From: CAZGTQ01 sp964528575
Lineage (GTDB): Bacteria; Planctomycetota; UBA1135; GCA-002686595
Assembly (NCBI GenBank): GCA_964528575.1
Contig: CAZGTQ010000476.1
Coordinates: forward strand, 1-15,805
Direction of reading: 5' to 3'
Length of the DNA stretch: 15,805 nucleotides
Positions within the stretch are counted from its first letter, which is position 1, and each line of letters opens with the position of its first letter. Made by a program: the position numbers and the translations under genes. Of the stretch, positions 1 to 6,353 are shown piece after piece. Below the pieces are notes generated by a model. That model was not told the DNA's origin. It did not search any database and saw only the letters and a list, made by a program, of their open reading frames with translations.

Positions 1-1
1 G

Positions 2-394
2 AAGGACGAGGGCGCGACGAAGGACGAGGCCGCGCCGAAGCGCCGCCGCCGCGGGGGCGCCGCGCGCGGCGCCGCGCAGACGTGGAAGGACATGCTCGTG
101 GAGCTGCGCGCGAGCCACGCGGGGCTCGCCGACGTGCTCGAGCGGCGCGGCAAGCTGGAAGATCTTTCCGGCGGGCGCGCGATCGTCGGGTTCGAGCGCC
201 TGCGGGACGACGAGCGGCGCATGGTCGAGGACCGCCGCAACCGCGCCGCCGTCGCTGCGGCGCTTTCGAGCGTGGCGGGCCGCGAGCTCGAGGTTACGCT
301 GGACAGCGGAGGGGACGCAGCGCCGGGCCGTGCGGACGGCTTCACGCGCGAGGTCGCCGATCTGTTCGGCGGCGTGATCGAGGAACGTCAGTAG
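2..394 (+). CDS. dnaX: DNA polymerase III subunit gamma/tau, C-terminal part (5' end outside window)
   Basis: The reading frame is open from base 2 and stops with TAG at 392-394, so only the last ~130 residues are present. It starts with a lysine/glutamate/alanine-rich linker containing a short repeat (KDEGAT, KDEAAP) and an arginine run. A compact domain follows, opening TWKDMLVELRASHAGLADVL and containing the pattern of alternating hydrophobic and charged residues typical of tau C-terminal domains, with a terminal helix near FTREVADLFGG. This region of DnaX normally binds other clamp-loader or polymerase subunits, and it diverges fast, so the call rests largely on context: ybaB starts 6 bases downstream and recR follows, the classic dnaX-ybaB-recR order. 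No ATPase motif can be seen because that part lies upstream. The ATG at 92 inside this frame is probably not a real start, since the coding frame continues upstream to the window edge. Confidence 0.75.
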   Translation, partial: KDEGATKDEAAPKRRRRGGAARGAAQTWKDMLVELRASHAGLADVLERRGKLEDLSGGRAIVGFERLRDDERRMVEDRRNRAAVAAALSSVAGRELEVTLDSGGDAAPGRADGFTREVADLFGGVIEERQ

Positions 395-400
395 GACGGC

Positions 401-724
401 ATGAGCGGATCCCTGGGAGACATGGGCAGCCTGCTCAAGCAGGCACAAGAGATGCAGCGCGAGCTCGACCGCGTGCGCGAAGAGCTCCGGCGCTCCAAGG
501 TCGAGGGCACGGCCGGCGGCGGCGCGGTGCGCATCGAGATCACGGGCGATCGCAAGATCCAGCGCGTCGAGATCGCCGACGACGTCGCGAACGGCGGCGA
601 CAAGGCGCTGCTCGAGGACCTCGTCCTCGCGGCGATGCGCGACGCGCTCTCCAAGGCCGAGGCGCTCGCCGAGGAGTCGATGGGCCGCGTCACCGGCGGC
701 ATGAACCTGCCGGGGTTGTTCTAG
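401..724 (+). CDS. ybaB: YbaB/EbfC family nucleoid-associated protein
   Basis: The product has 107 residues, the usual size for this family. YbaB/EbfC proteins are small dimers that bind DNA without strong sequence specificity and sit beside recombination genes. The N-terminus (MGSLLKQAQEMQRELDRVRE, residues 8-27) is the typical amphipathic helix. A strand region around GGGAVRIEITGDRKIQRVEI follows, then a second long helix ending in a glycine/methionine-rich tail (VTGGMNLPGLF). The ATG at 401 is preceded by a weak AGGA at 393-396 that overlaps the dnaX stop region. The 6-base gap to dnaX and 24-base gap to recR indicate one operon. The helical N-terminus and the C-terminal GGM motif match the family well, so I am confident of the family. 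The precise role in this organism (chromatin, or recombination with RecR) is not shown by the sequence. Confidence 0.95.
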   Translation: MSGSLGDMGSLLKQAQEMQRELDRVREELRRSKVEGTAGGGAVRIEITGDRKIQRVEIADDVANGGDKALLEDLVLAAMRDALSKAEALAEESMGRVTGGMNLPGLF

Positions 725-748
725 CCCGGCCGGGCGGGCCGCCGCGCG

Positions 749-1366
749 ATGGCCTACCCCGAGCCGCTCGAGCGCCTGGTCGCCGCGTTCGCGCGCTTCC
801 CCGGCGTCGGCCGCCGCACCGCCGAGCGGCTCGCGTTCCACGTGCTGCGCGACGAGTCGGCGCGCTCCCTCGCCGCCGCGATCGAGCACGCGGTCGCGAA
901 GACCGTCTGCTGCCGCACGTGCTTCAACGTCGCACAGACCGACCCGTGCGCGATCTGCGCGGACCCCGAGCGCGACGTGGCGCGCGTGCTCGTCGTCGAG
1001 CAGCCGCGCGACGTCGAGGCGGTCGAGCGCTCCGGCGCGTGGAAGGGGCGCTACCACGTGCTGATGGGCGCCTTCAATCCCGCCGACGGCACGGAAGTCG
1101 AGCACCTGACGCTCGCGGGGCTCGCGCGCCGCGTGCGCGCGGGCGGGATCGCCGAGGTCGTGATCGGCACCGACCCCGACGCCGAGGGCGAGGCGACGGC
1201 GCTGGTCGTGCGCGACGCTCTGCGCCGCGCCGCGCCGGGCGCGGGCGGCACGACGACGGGCCTGCGCGTCACGCGCCTCGCGCGCGGCCTACCGGCCGGG
1301 AGCGCGCTCGAGTACCTGCACCGGGGCGTCCTCGAGGACGCGATCGAGGCTCGCCGCGAGCTCTGA
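749..1366 (+). CDS. recR: Recombination mediator protein RecR
   Basis: RecR works with RecO (and RecF) to load RecA on single-stranded DNA during gap repair. The 205-residue length is standard. In order, the protein shows an N-terminal helix-hairpin-helix (FPGVGRRTAERLAFH, residues 17-31), a four-cysteine zinc site (C55-x2-C58 and C67-x2-C70), a Toprim domain starting at LVVE (81-84) with the acidic TDPDAEGEA motif (141-149), and the conserved C-terminal segment VTRLARGLPAGSALEY (174-189). All family hallmarks are intact, so it should be active. C54 is an extra cysteine beside the zinc ligands. The ATG at 749 has no clear Shine-Dalgarno sequence, which is common among the genes here. It follows ybaB by 24 bases and precedes rpoN by 42. 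Confidence 0.97.
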   Translation: MAYPEPLERLVAAFARFPGVGRRTAERLAFHVLRDESARSLAAAIEHAVAKTVCCRTCFNVAQTDPCAICADPERDVARVLVVEQPRDVEAVERSGAWKGRYHVLMGAFNPADGTEVEHLTLAGLARRVRAGGIAEVVIGTDPDAEGEATALVVRDALRRAAPGAGGTTTGLRVTRLARGLPAGSALEYLHRGVLEDAIEARREL

Positions 1367-1408
1367 TCGGGCTCAACCCGCGCCGGCGACGAGCCGATAG
1401 CGGGCTGC

Positions 1409-2725
1409 GTGACGCGCCCCGGCATCGGACAGCGACTCGAGCAGTCGCAGCAGCTCTCGCTCGCGATGCAGCCGCGGATGCTGCAGTCGATCCTGTTGCT
1501 GCAGATGCCCGCGCTCGAGCTCGACGCGTTCCTGCGCGACGCGTTCGAGAGCAACGAGGCGCTCGTGCTGGAGGAGCGCGGGCCGCGCGGCACGGCGGAG
1601 GACAGCGAGAAGCACGACCGGGTGCTCCAGGAGCACCCGGCGCCCGAGGCGGGGCTCGTCGAGCTCGTCGCGGAGCAACTCGTCGACCTCGACGTCGAGC
1701 CCGAGCGCGCAGCCTGGGTGCGCCTGCTCGTCGAGTGCCTCGACGAGCGCGGTTACCTCTCCGTCCCCGACGAGCGGTTGCTCGAGCTCGCTGCCGAACG
1801 CGGCCTCGCGCCGGACGCGGGCGCCCTCGGCGCCGCGATCGCGACGCTGCAGACCCTGGAGCCGCGCGGCATCGGCGCGCGCGACGCGGTCGAGGCGCTC
1901 CTGCTCCAGCTCGATCCGCGCGGGCCCGACTACGCGCTCCTGTGCCGGCTCCTCGAGGAGTTCCTCGACGCGATCGCGCGCAACAAGCTGCCGAAGGTGG
2001 CCAAGGCGCTCGGCGTCGACCTCGAGCGACTCGACGAGCTGCTCGGCGAGCTGCGCGTGCTCGACCCGCGGCCCGCGGCGAGCCTCGTCTCGAGCGCGGC
2101 GCCCGAGCTGCGGCCGGACGTGGTCGTCGAGCGCACCGACGGCGGGTTCGAGGTGCGCGTCGAGGGCTCCGGGTTCCCGGCGGTGTCGATCGACGAGGGC
2201 GTGCGCGCGATGGCGGCCGACCGCGGGCTCGCGCGCGACGTGCGCTCGTACCTGCGCGGCAAGCTCGAGCAGGCGCGTTGGATCGTCGACGCGGTCGAGC
2301 AACGCCGCGAGACGCTCGCGCGCGTCGCGACCGTGGCGTTCGCGCACCAGCGCGCGTTCCTCGAGCACGGCCCCGGCCACCTCGTGCCGCTGCGGATGGG
2401 CGCGGTCGCCGACACGCTCGGGCTGCACGTGAGCACCGTGAGCCGCGCCTGCGCGGGCAAGTACGCGTGGACGCCGCACGGGGTCGTCGCGCTGCGCGCG
2501 CTCTTCGGCGGCGCGGCGGGCGCATCGGAGACGACGGTGCGCGACGACGTGCGCGAGGCGGTGCGGCGGACGATCGAGGCGGAGGACCCGGCGGCGCCGC
2601 TCTCCGACGAGGGCGTCGTCGCGGCGCTCGCGCGGCGCGGGCTCGCGGTCGCGCGGCGCACGGTCGCGAAGTACCGCGGCGAGCTCGACATCCCCAGCTC
2701 CTACCGGCGCCGCAAGTACGCGTAG
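1409..2725 (+). CDS. rpoN: RNA polymerase sigma-54 factor
   Basis: Sigma-54 directs RNA polymerase to -24/-12 promoters and needs AAA+ activators to open them. The 438-residue product is slightly short for the family. Region I (residues ~8-50) is glutamine/leucine rich, with QQLSLAMQPRMLQSILLLQM. The acidic region II is very short (about 57-78). The core-binding region spans ~80-320. The helix-turn-helix is clear at 331-351 (ADTLGLHVSTVSRACAGKY), followed by TPHG. The RpoN box lies at 415-424 near the C-terminus and reads ARRTVAKYRG, where the textbook signature ends in glutamate. The start is a GTG at 1409, chosen because it gives the normal region I start; no ribosome-binding site is obvious. 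No enhancer-binding activator is encoded in the window. Its position near hpf, ptsN and ptsH recalls the rpoN clusters of proteobacteria. Confidence 0.96.
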   Translation: MTRPGIGQRLEQSQQLSLAMQPRMLQSILLLQMPALELDAFLRDAFESNEALVLEERGPRGTAEDSEKHDRVLQEHPAPEAGLVELVAEQLVDLDVEPERAAWVRLLVECLDERGYLSVPDERLLELAAERGLAPDAGALGAAIATLQTLEPRGIGARDAVEALLLQLDPRGPDYALLCRLLEEFLDAIARNKLPKVAKALGVDLERLDELLGELRVLDPRPAASLVSSAAPELRPDVVVERTDGGFEVRVEGSGFPAVSIDEGVRAMAADRGLARDVRSYLRGKLEQARWIVDAVEQRRETLARVATVAFAHQRAFLEHGPGHLVPLRMGAVADTLGLHVSTVSRACAGKYAWTPHGVVALRALFGGAAGASETTVRDDVREAVRRTIEAEDPAAPLSDEGVVAALARRGLAVARRTVAKYRGELDIPSSYRRRKYA

Positions 2726-2749
2726 CAATCCGCGCGGCGACGCCGTGCA

Positions 2750-3556
2750 ATGGCGGGGATGCGCAACGTCCGCGTCCAGGTCGCGTACGACGGCTCCCGC
2801 TTCTTCGGCTGGCAGCGCCAGGACGGCTTCGAGACCGTCCAGGAGGCGCTCGAGGACGCGCTGGAGGCGCTGCTCGGCGACAAGATCATCGTGCACGGCG
2901 CCGGCCGCACCGACACGGGCGTCCACGCCCTGCGGCAGGTCGCGAGCTTCCACGTCGACACGCGGCTCGACGACGAGCGGCTGCTCCACGCGCTCAACGC
3001 GCACCTGGTGGAGGGCGTCGTCGCGCGGCGGCTGGAGACGTGCGCGGACGACTTCCACGCGCAGTTCGACGCGCGCGGCAAGCGCTACCTCTACCGCGTC
3101 GTCACCGGCCGCTTCGCGCCGCCCTTCGGCCGCGCGCACGCGCACTGGGTGCGTGACCCGCTCGACCTCGCGGCGATGCGCGCGGCGGCGGCGCGCATGG
3201 TGGGGGAGCGCGACTTCAGCGCGTTCGCGAACGCGGGCTCGCCGCGCAAGAGCAACGTGCGCCGCCTGGCGAGCGTCCACGTCGTCGCCCGGCGCCGCGG
3301 CTTCGGCGTCGTCGTCCAGGGCAGCGGGTTTCTCTACAACATGGCGCGCACGATCGCGGGCACGCTCCTGCACGTCGGCCGCGGCCGGATGACGCCCGAC
3401 GAGGTCGAGGCCGCGCTCGCCGCGCGCGACCGCGACCGAGCGGGACCGACCGCGCCCGCGCAGGGCCTCTACCTGCTGCGCGTGCTGTACCGCGAGCCGG
3501 TCTTCGCCGGCCGGCTGCGCGGGCCGCACGGCGTCGCCGGGCTCTTCGGGGACTGA
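2750..3556 (+). CDS. truA: tRNA pseudouridine(38-40) synthase TruA
   Basis: TruA converts uridines 38, 39 and 40 of the tRNA anticodon arm to pseudouridine. The protein has 268 residues, as expected. The N-terminal strand VAYDGSRFFGWQRQ (11-24) is the family signature, and the catalytic aspartate is D55 in GAGRTDTGVHALRQV (50-64). FHAQFDARGKRYLYRV and GFLYNMARTIAGTLLHVGRG are also conserved stretches in their expected places. The ATG at 2750 lies 24 bases after the rpoN stop; M4 could also serve as a start. truA sits between rpoN and hpf, where proteobacteria have no tRNA-modification gene. The stop codon at 3554-3556 is immediately followed by a strong inverted repeat, so transcription may end or be modulated there. 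Confidence 0.97.
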   Translation: MAGMRNVRVQVAYDGSRFFGWQRQDGFETVQEALEDALEALLGDKIIVHGAGRTDTGVHALRQVASFHVDTRLDDERLLHALNAHLVEGVVARRLETCADDFHAQFDARGKRYLYRVVTGRFAPPFGRAHAHWVRDPLDLAAMRAAAARMVGERDFSAFANAGSPRKSNVRRLASVHVVARRRGFGVVVQGSGFLYNMARTIAGTLLHVGRGRMTPDEVEAALAARDRDRAGPTAPAQGLYLLRVLYREPVFAGRLRGPHGVAGLFGD

Positions 3557-3558
3557 CG

Positions 3559-3624
3559 ACGGTTTCCCCGGTTCGGCTGGCGCCGGCCCGTGCCAGCCTC
3601 CGAAGAAGCGAGCGGGGAAACCGT
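3559..3624 (+). promoter_or_regulatory. Nested inverted repeat (long-range 12-bp stem enclosing a hairpin)
   Basis: ACGGTTTCCCCG at 3559-3570 is perfectly complementary to CGGGGAAACCGT at 3613-3624. The 42 bases between them fold again: GGCTGGC (3575-3581) pairs with GCCAGCC (3592-3598), or TTCGG plus CTGGC (3572-3581) pair with GCCAG (3592-3596) and CCGAA (3600-3604) around a 3-base bulge. The element begins 3 bases after the truA stop. No T-run follows the right arm, so it is not a standard intrinsic terminator. It may be a terminator of unusual type, an RNA 3' end stabiliser for truA mRNA, or the core of a regulatory RNA in front of hpf. The pairing is seen directly; the function is not known. 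Confidence 0.6.
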
Positions 3625-3848
3625 GTGTCGGAGGGGACGGTCACATGGCAGGGGCGTCGAAGCGGCGGCGTTTGCACGCCGCGCGTGATGACGGCGGCGT
3701 TGCCACGCTGCCTCTTGACCCCATCGAGGGCCGGGTCCATGGTGGATCTGTGGCCCACGAGGTCTGCCCCACGAGTCGCTCGTCCGGGGTCGCCCGTTCG
3801 AGCGCTCGCCCTTCCGGTGCACCCATTCGACGGCACCAGGCCGTCCAC

Positions 3849-3853
3849 AGGAG
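3849..3853 (+). promoter_or_regulatory. Ribosome-binding site of hpf
   Basis: AGGAG lies 7 bases before the ATG at 3861. It is one of the few clear Shine-Dalgarno sequences in the window and fixes the hpf start against the in-frame ATG at 3645. A 6-bp hairpin ends at 3845, directly upstream of it. Confidence 0.8.
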
Positions 3854-3860
3854 TACGCGC

Positions 3861-4169
3861 ATGAACACGGAAGTGGCCATTCGCCATCACGAGTATCCGA
3901 GTCGCGTCCGCGCGCACGTCGAGCCCAAGCTCGAGCACCTCGGGAAGTACTACGAGCGGACGCACTCGATCAAGGCGCTGCTCGAGCGCGAGGGCGACGC
4001 ACACCGCGTCGAGCTCGTCGCGAACGTCGGCCGAGGCGTCGTCCTCGTCGTCGACGAGCGCGCGCCCTCCTTCGGCGCGGCCGTCGACGAGGCGGTGCAC
4101 CGCATGGCCCGGGTCCTGACCAAGCACAAGGGCAAGCTCGCCGAGCGGCGGCGGGCACGGTCCGCCTAG
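3861..4169 (+). CDS. hpf: Ribosome hibernation-promoting factor, short form (HPF/RaiA)
   Basis: HPF/YfiA proteins bind the decoding centre of the 30S subunit in stationary phase or stress and inactivate ribosomes. The product from the ATG at 3861 has 102 residues: a single beta-alpha-beta-beta-beta-alpha ribosome-binding domain without the C-terminal dimerisation domain of long HPF. The N-terminus reads VAIRHHEYPSRVRAHVEPKLEHLGKYY, followed by the strands HRVELVANVGRGVVLVV and the second helix FGAAVDEAVHRMARVLTKHKGKL, which is the family's basic C-terminal helix. A short, very basic tail (AERRRARSA) follows. It precedes ptsN and ptsH and follows rpoN and truA, as in the sigma-54/PTS-Ntr cluster of proteobacteria. 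A strong Shine-Dalgarno sequence, a structured leader upstream and a strong hairpin downstream suggest that it can be transcribed and regulated on its own. Confidence 0.93.
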   Translation: MNTEVAIRHHEYPSRVRAHVEPKLEHLGKYYERTHSIKALLEREGDAHRVELVANVGRGVVLVVDERAPSFGAAVDEAVHRMARVLTKHKGKLAERRRARSA

Positions 4170-4195
4170 GAGGCGCCGACCTCGGTCGCGAGCAG

Positions 4196-4227
4196 GACGA
4201 GCCCGGCCCCCGAGGGCCGGGCTCGTC
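4196..4227 (+). terminator. Strong hairpin after hpf, probable terminator without U-tract
   Basis: A perfect 14-bp GC-rich stem pairs 4196-4209 with 4214-4227 around a CCGA loop, 26 bases after the hpf stop. The arm GACGAGCCCGGCCC is exactly complementary to its partner. The bases that follow (GCACAGG) contain no run of T. The position between two genes and the perfect stem make a transcription terminator or mRNA 3' end barrier the best explanation. If so, ptsN has its own promoter in 4228-4368, but I see no convincing promoter there. Confidence 0.7.
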
Positions 4228-4368
4228 GCACAGGCAGGCATTCGTCCCAGGTTCGCGTGGTCGAGCCCGTCCGCCCGTGTGCTAGATTCACCGGGACCGA
4301 CTCCGCTCGATCTCCCCGCGCGCGTCGCATCGGCGGCGCGATGCGAGCCGCGCCGCGAATCTCCTGCC

Positions 4369-4863
4369 ATGACCACCCGGACGACCGACTTCTGGAAGCT
4401 GTTCAAGCCGGTTCACTGCAACATCAAGCTCGAGGCTTCCACGAAGGAGGGCGTCCTCGAGGAGCTGGTGGACACGCTGGTCAAGTCGAACGCGCTCGAC
4501 GAGCCGATGGCACCGGCCGCGTTGAAGGCGCTGACCGACCGCGAGCGGACCGCGTCGACCGGCATCGGCATGAACGTCGCGATCCCGCACGTGAAGATCG
4601 CGGGGCTGCAGCGGGTCGTCGCTTCGCTCTCGCGCCACCCCGACGGGGTCGAGTGGTCCGCGCTCGACGGCGAGCCGGTGCAACTCTTCTTCACGGTCCT
4701 GCGCCCCGCGGAGCCGACGACGGACTACGACCCCGACCGGCACCTCGCGATGATGGGCTGGATCTCGCGCCTGTGCCGCGACGCGGACTTCCGGCGCTTC
4801 GCCATCCGAGCGAAGACCCGCAAGGAGCTCGTCGACCTCCTCAAGGAGATGGCCGGCCTGTAG
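4369..4863 (+). CDS. ptsN: PTS EIIA-type protein, nitrogen-PTS (PtsN) family
   Basis: EIIA-Ntr proteins take phosphate from HPr-like carriers on a histidine and act as regulators rather than sugar transporters. The 164-residue product has the family's phosphorylation motif, RERTASTGIGMNVAIPHVK (58-76), with the active histidine at H74. Upstream is the usual helical segment (ASTKEGVLEELVDTLV), and downstream the strands WSALDGEPVQLFFTVLRP and the C-terminal helices with HLAMMGWISRL. No EIIB or EIIC domain is fused, and none is encoded nearby, which supports a regulatory role. The ATG at 4369 was chosen because the family begins a few residues before this point. An in-frame GTG at 4279 would add 30 residues unlike the family. 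No Shine-Dalgarno sequence is visible. ptsH follows after 50 bases. Confidence 0.9.
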   Translation: MTTRTTDFWKLFKPVHCNIKLEASTKEGVLEELVDTLVKSNALDEPMAPAALKALTDRERTASTGIGMNVAIPHVKIAGLQRVVASLSRHPDGVEWSALDGEPVQLFFTVLRPAEPTTDYDPDRHLAMMGWISRLCRDADFRRFAIRAKTRKELVDLLKEMAGL

Positions 4864-4867
4864 GGGC

Positions 4868-4885
4868 CCGGGGGCGCGCCCCCGG
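4868..4885 (+). repeat. 18-base perfect palindrome between ptsN and ptsH
   Basis: CCGGGGGCGCGCCCCCGG is its own reverse complement. It begins 4 bases after the ptsN stop and ends 15 bases before the ptsH Shine-Dalgarno sequence. As RNA it could form a short GC hairpin, which might set the relative amounts of the two products by stabilising the ptsN 3' end or by partial termination. In a genome this GC-rich such palindromes also arise by chance. Confidence 0.5.
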
Positions 4886-4900
4886 CCGCACGGCGGCGGC

Positions 4901-4909
4901 AGGAGGAGG
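4901..4909 (+). promoter_or_regulatory. Ribosome-binding site of ptsH
   Basis: AGGAGGAGG precedes the GTG at 4914; the first AGGAGG is 7 bases from it. This strong Shine-Dalgarno sequence decides the GTG start and suggests high expression. Confidence 0.85.
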
Positions 4910-4913
4910 CCCC

Positions 4914-5186
4914 GTGGAGTACCGGCGCACCGTTCGCATCCGCAACAGCCAGGGCCTGCACGCCAGGCCCTGCCACGCGATCGTGTCCGCGGCGCTGGAG
5001 TTTCGCAGCGACCTGCGGATCTCCTGCGGGACGCGCGAGGTCAACGGCAAGAGCATCCTCGAGCTGATGACGCTCAACGCCGGCTGCGGCACCGACCTCG
5101 AGATCGCGGCCTGCGGCGAGGACGCGCAGACCCTGATCGAGCGGCTGGCGACGCTCGTCGAGTCGGGATTCGGCGAAAGCCCCTAA
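4914..5186 (+). CDS. ptsH: Phosphocarrier protein HPr (or NPr)
   Basis: HPr accepts phosphate from enzyme I on a histidine and passes it to EIIA proteins. The 90-residue product carries the active-site motif NSQGLHARPCHAIV (11-24), with H16 as the phosphorylated histidine. The second hallmark, NGKSILELMTL (44-54), includes S47 at the position of the regulatory serine (Ser46 in Bacillus HPr). A cysteine and a histidine follow the HARP motif at 20-21, where an alanine and a small residue are more usual. The GTG start is fixed by a strong Shine-Dalgarno sequence. Next to ptsN, this HPr is probably the phosphate donor of EIIA-Ntr. Enzyme I and HPr kinase are not in the window, so whether S47 is used cannot be told from here. 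Confidence 0.93.
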   Translation: MEYRRTVRIRNSQGLHARPCHAIVSAALEFRSDLRISCGTREVNGKSILELMTLNAGCGTDLEIAACGEDAQTLIERLATLVESGFGESP

Positions 5187-5303
5187 ACCGACCCGGCAAC
5201 CCGCGTCGATGGAAGCGCCCGAAGGCCCCGCGTCCGTGTCGGGGTCACCTCATCGATTTGGGCGGACTCCGGTACGGACCGGGAGCATCGCGCGGGGTAC
5301 CCC

Positions 5304-6353
5304 TTGTTTCGACGAACGAAGAGCATTCTGGGTCTCGACCTGGGCAGCCAGGCGATCAAGGCAGTCGAGATCACCCTCGACGGCACCGAGCCGGTCCTGA
5401 CGGGGCTCGCTCGCACCGAGGTTCCACCGGGCGGTGATCGCGGCCAAGCGCTGGCGCAGATCCTCACCGACGGCGGGTTCCGCACCAAGCACGTCGCGAC
5501 CTCGGTCGCGGGCCAGTCGGTCGTCGTGCGCTACATCTCGATGGTCGAGATGTCGGATTCCGAGCTGCGCCAGGCGATCCGCTTCGAGTCCGACAAGTAC
5601 CTGCCGTTCGACGCCGACGAGATCGTGCTCGACTGCCAGCGCCTCAAGCGCAAGCCGTCGGACTCCGAGGGCGGCGGCGGCGGCGGTCAGATGAACGTCG
5701 TGCTCGCGGCTTGCCGCAACTCGGTGATCGAGCAGCAAGTCCAGGAGATCATGGCGCACGGGCTCACGCCCTGCGCGGTCGACCTGGAGGTGTTCGCGCT
5801 GGCGAACGCTTGGGAGCTCGTGGGCTCCCCGACGCTCGATCTCTCCGACGGCGAAGGCGGCCGCGTCATCGCGCTCGTCGACGTCGGCGCGTCGCGCACG
5901 CAGATCAACGTGCTCGTCGACGGCGAGACGTGCTTCAGCCGCGAGATCGGCATCGGTGGCGCCGACATGACGCAAGCGACCGCGCGTCGGCTCGGCGTCG
6001 AGGTGCACGAGGCCGAGAGCATCAAGCGCAACCCCGAGGGCCAGGAGGCCGAGGTCGCGCGCGCGATCGGGCCGGTCTTCGAGGATCTCGTCAGCGAGCT
6101 CTCGCTCTCGCTCGACTACGTCGAGAACCGCGAGGGACCGCGCGTCGACGAGGTGCTCCTGTCGGGCGGTGGGACTCACGCGCCGGGCTTCGTCTCGTTC
6201 CTCGAGAACGGGATCGGACGCTCGGTGCGGACCTGGAGCCCCGTCGACGGCCTGCGCGTCGACCAGAGCCGGGTCGATCCCGACCTGCTCGCGGACGCCG
6301 CATCGACTCTGGCCGTCGCGATCGGGCTCGCCGCCCGGGTGTGTGCGTCATGA
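5304..6353 (+). CDS. pilM: Type IV pilus assembly protein PilM (actin-like ATPase)
   Basis: PilM is a cytoplasmic actin/FtsA-like protein that binds the N-terminus of PilN and forms a ring below the pilus machine. The product has 349 residues, the usual length. The first phosphate-binding loop is GLDLGSQAIKAVEI (10-23), the second is ALVDVGASRTQINVL (190-204), and the adenine-side motif is VLLSGGGTHAPGF (284-296). The insertion domain between them (about 84-180) contains a run of six glycines at 123-128, probably a flexible loop. The start is a TTG at 5304, which gives the typical MF-basic-GLDLG beginning; no other start fits and no clear Shine-Dalgarno sequence is present. The TGA stop overlaps the pilN ATG (ATGA), implying translational coupling. 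The 117 bases upstream contain only a short inverted repeat (CCGGT/ACCGG at 5269-5282). Confidence 0.95.
   Translation: MFRRTKSILGLDLGSQAIKAVEITLDGTEPVLTGLARTEVPPGGDRGQALAQILTDGGFRTKHVATSVAGQSVVVRYISMVEMSDSELRQAIRFESDKYLPFDADEIVLDCQRLKRKPSDSEGGGGGGQMNVVLAACRNSVIEQQVQEIMAHGLTPCAVDLEVFALANAWELVGSPTLDLSDGEGGRVIALVDVGASRTQINVLVDGETCFSREIGIGGADMTQATARRLGVEVHEAESIKRNPEGQEAEVARAIGPVFEDLVSELSLSLDYVENREGPRVDEVLLSGGGTHAPGFVSFLENGIGRSVRTWSPVDGLRVDQSRVDPDLLADAASTLAVAIGLAARVCAS

Larger units (their letters stand above)
3557..3860 (+). promoter_or_regulatory. truA-hpf intergenic region, likely structured leader of hpf
   Basis: These 304 bases carry no convincing gene. They hold several inverted repeats: a nested structure at 3559-3624 (listed separately), a hairpin with 7-bp stem at 3665-3671/3676-3682 and a TTGC loop, and a hairpin with 6-bp stem at 3829-3834/3840-3845 lying just upstream of the hpf ribosome-binding site. 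There is also a spaced 8-base direct repeat, CCCACGAG, at 3754-3761 and 3768-3775. Short open frames cross the region, including an in-frame ATG at 3645 that would add 72 residues to HPF, but these residues do not resemble the family. The sequence suggests a 5' leader, a small RNA, or both. Structured RNAs upstream of raiA/hpf genes are known in other phyla (the raiA motif), but I could not match this region to that motif. Confidence 0.5.

Noticed and set aside
1..29. Repeated GAAGGACGAGG at 1 and 20 as a mobile or CRISPR-like repeat
   Set aside because: It is a short in-frame duplication in the lysine/glutamate-rich DnaX linker, with no further copies in the window.
82..3156. A + strand open frame of 1024 codons crossing dnaX to truA
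   Set aside because: The translation is an arginine/alanine-rich low-complexity sequence. The same bases encode five well-recognised proteins in other frames.
3579..3593. GG and GC dinucleotides resembling a sigma-54 -24/-12 promoter in the truA-hpf gap
   Set aside because: The spacing is 11 rather than 10 bases and the flanking consensus bases are missing; the bases are better explained by the inverted repeat.
3557..3860. Direct assignment of the hpf leader to the known raiA RNA motif
   Set aside because: I could not recognise the conserved core of that motif by eye; only the position next to hpf/raiA agrees.
4280..4288. TGCTAGATT upstream of ptsN (and GCTAGGCT at 13679-13686 upstream of rplU) as extended -10 promoter elements
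   Set aside because: The -10 resemblance is fair, but no -35-like hexamer occurs at 16-18 bases in either case, so I do not list them as promoters.
4279..4368. Upstream GTG start for ptsN adding 30 residues
   Set aside because: The extra residues do not resemble the EIIA family and there is no Shine-Dalgarno sequence. The ATG at 4369 gives the usual N-terminus.
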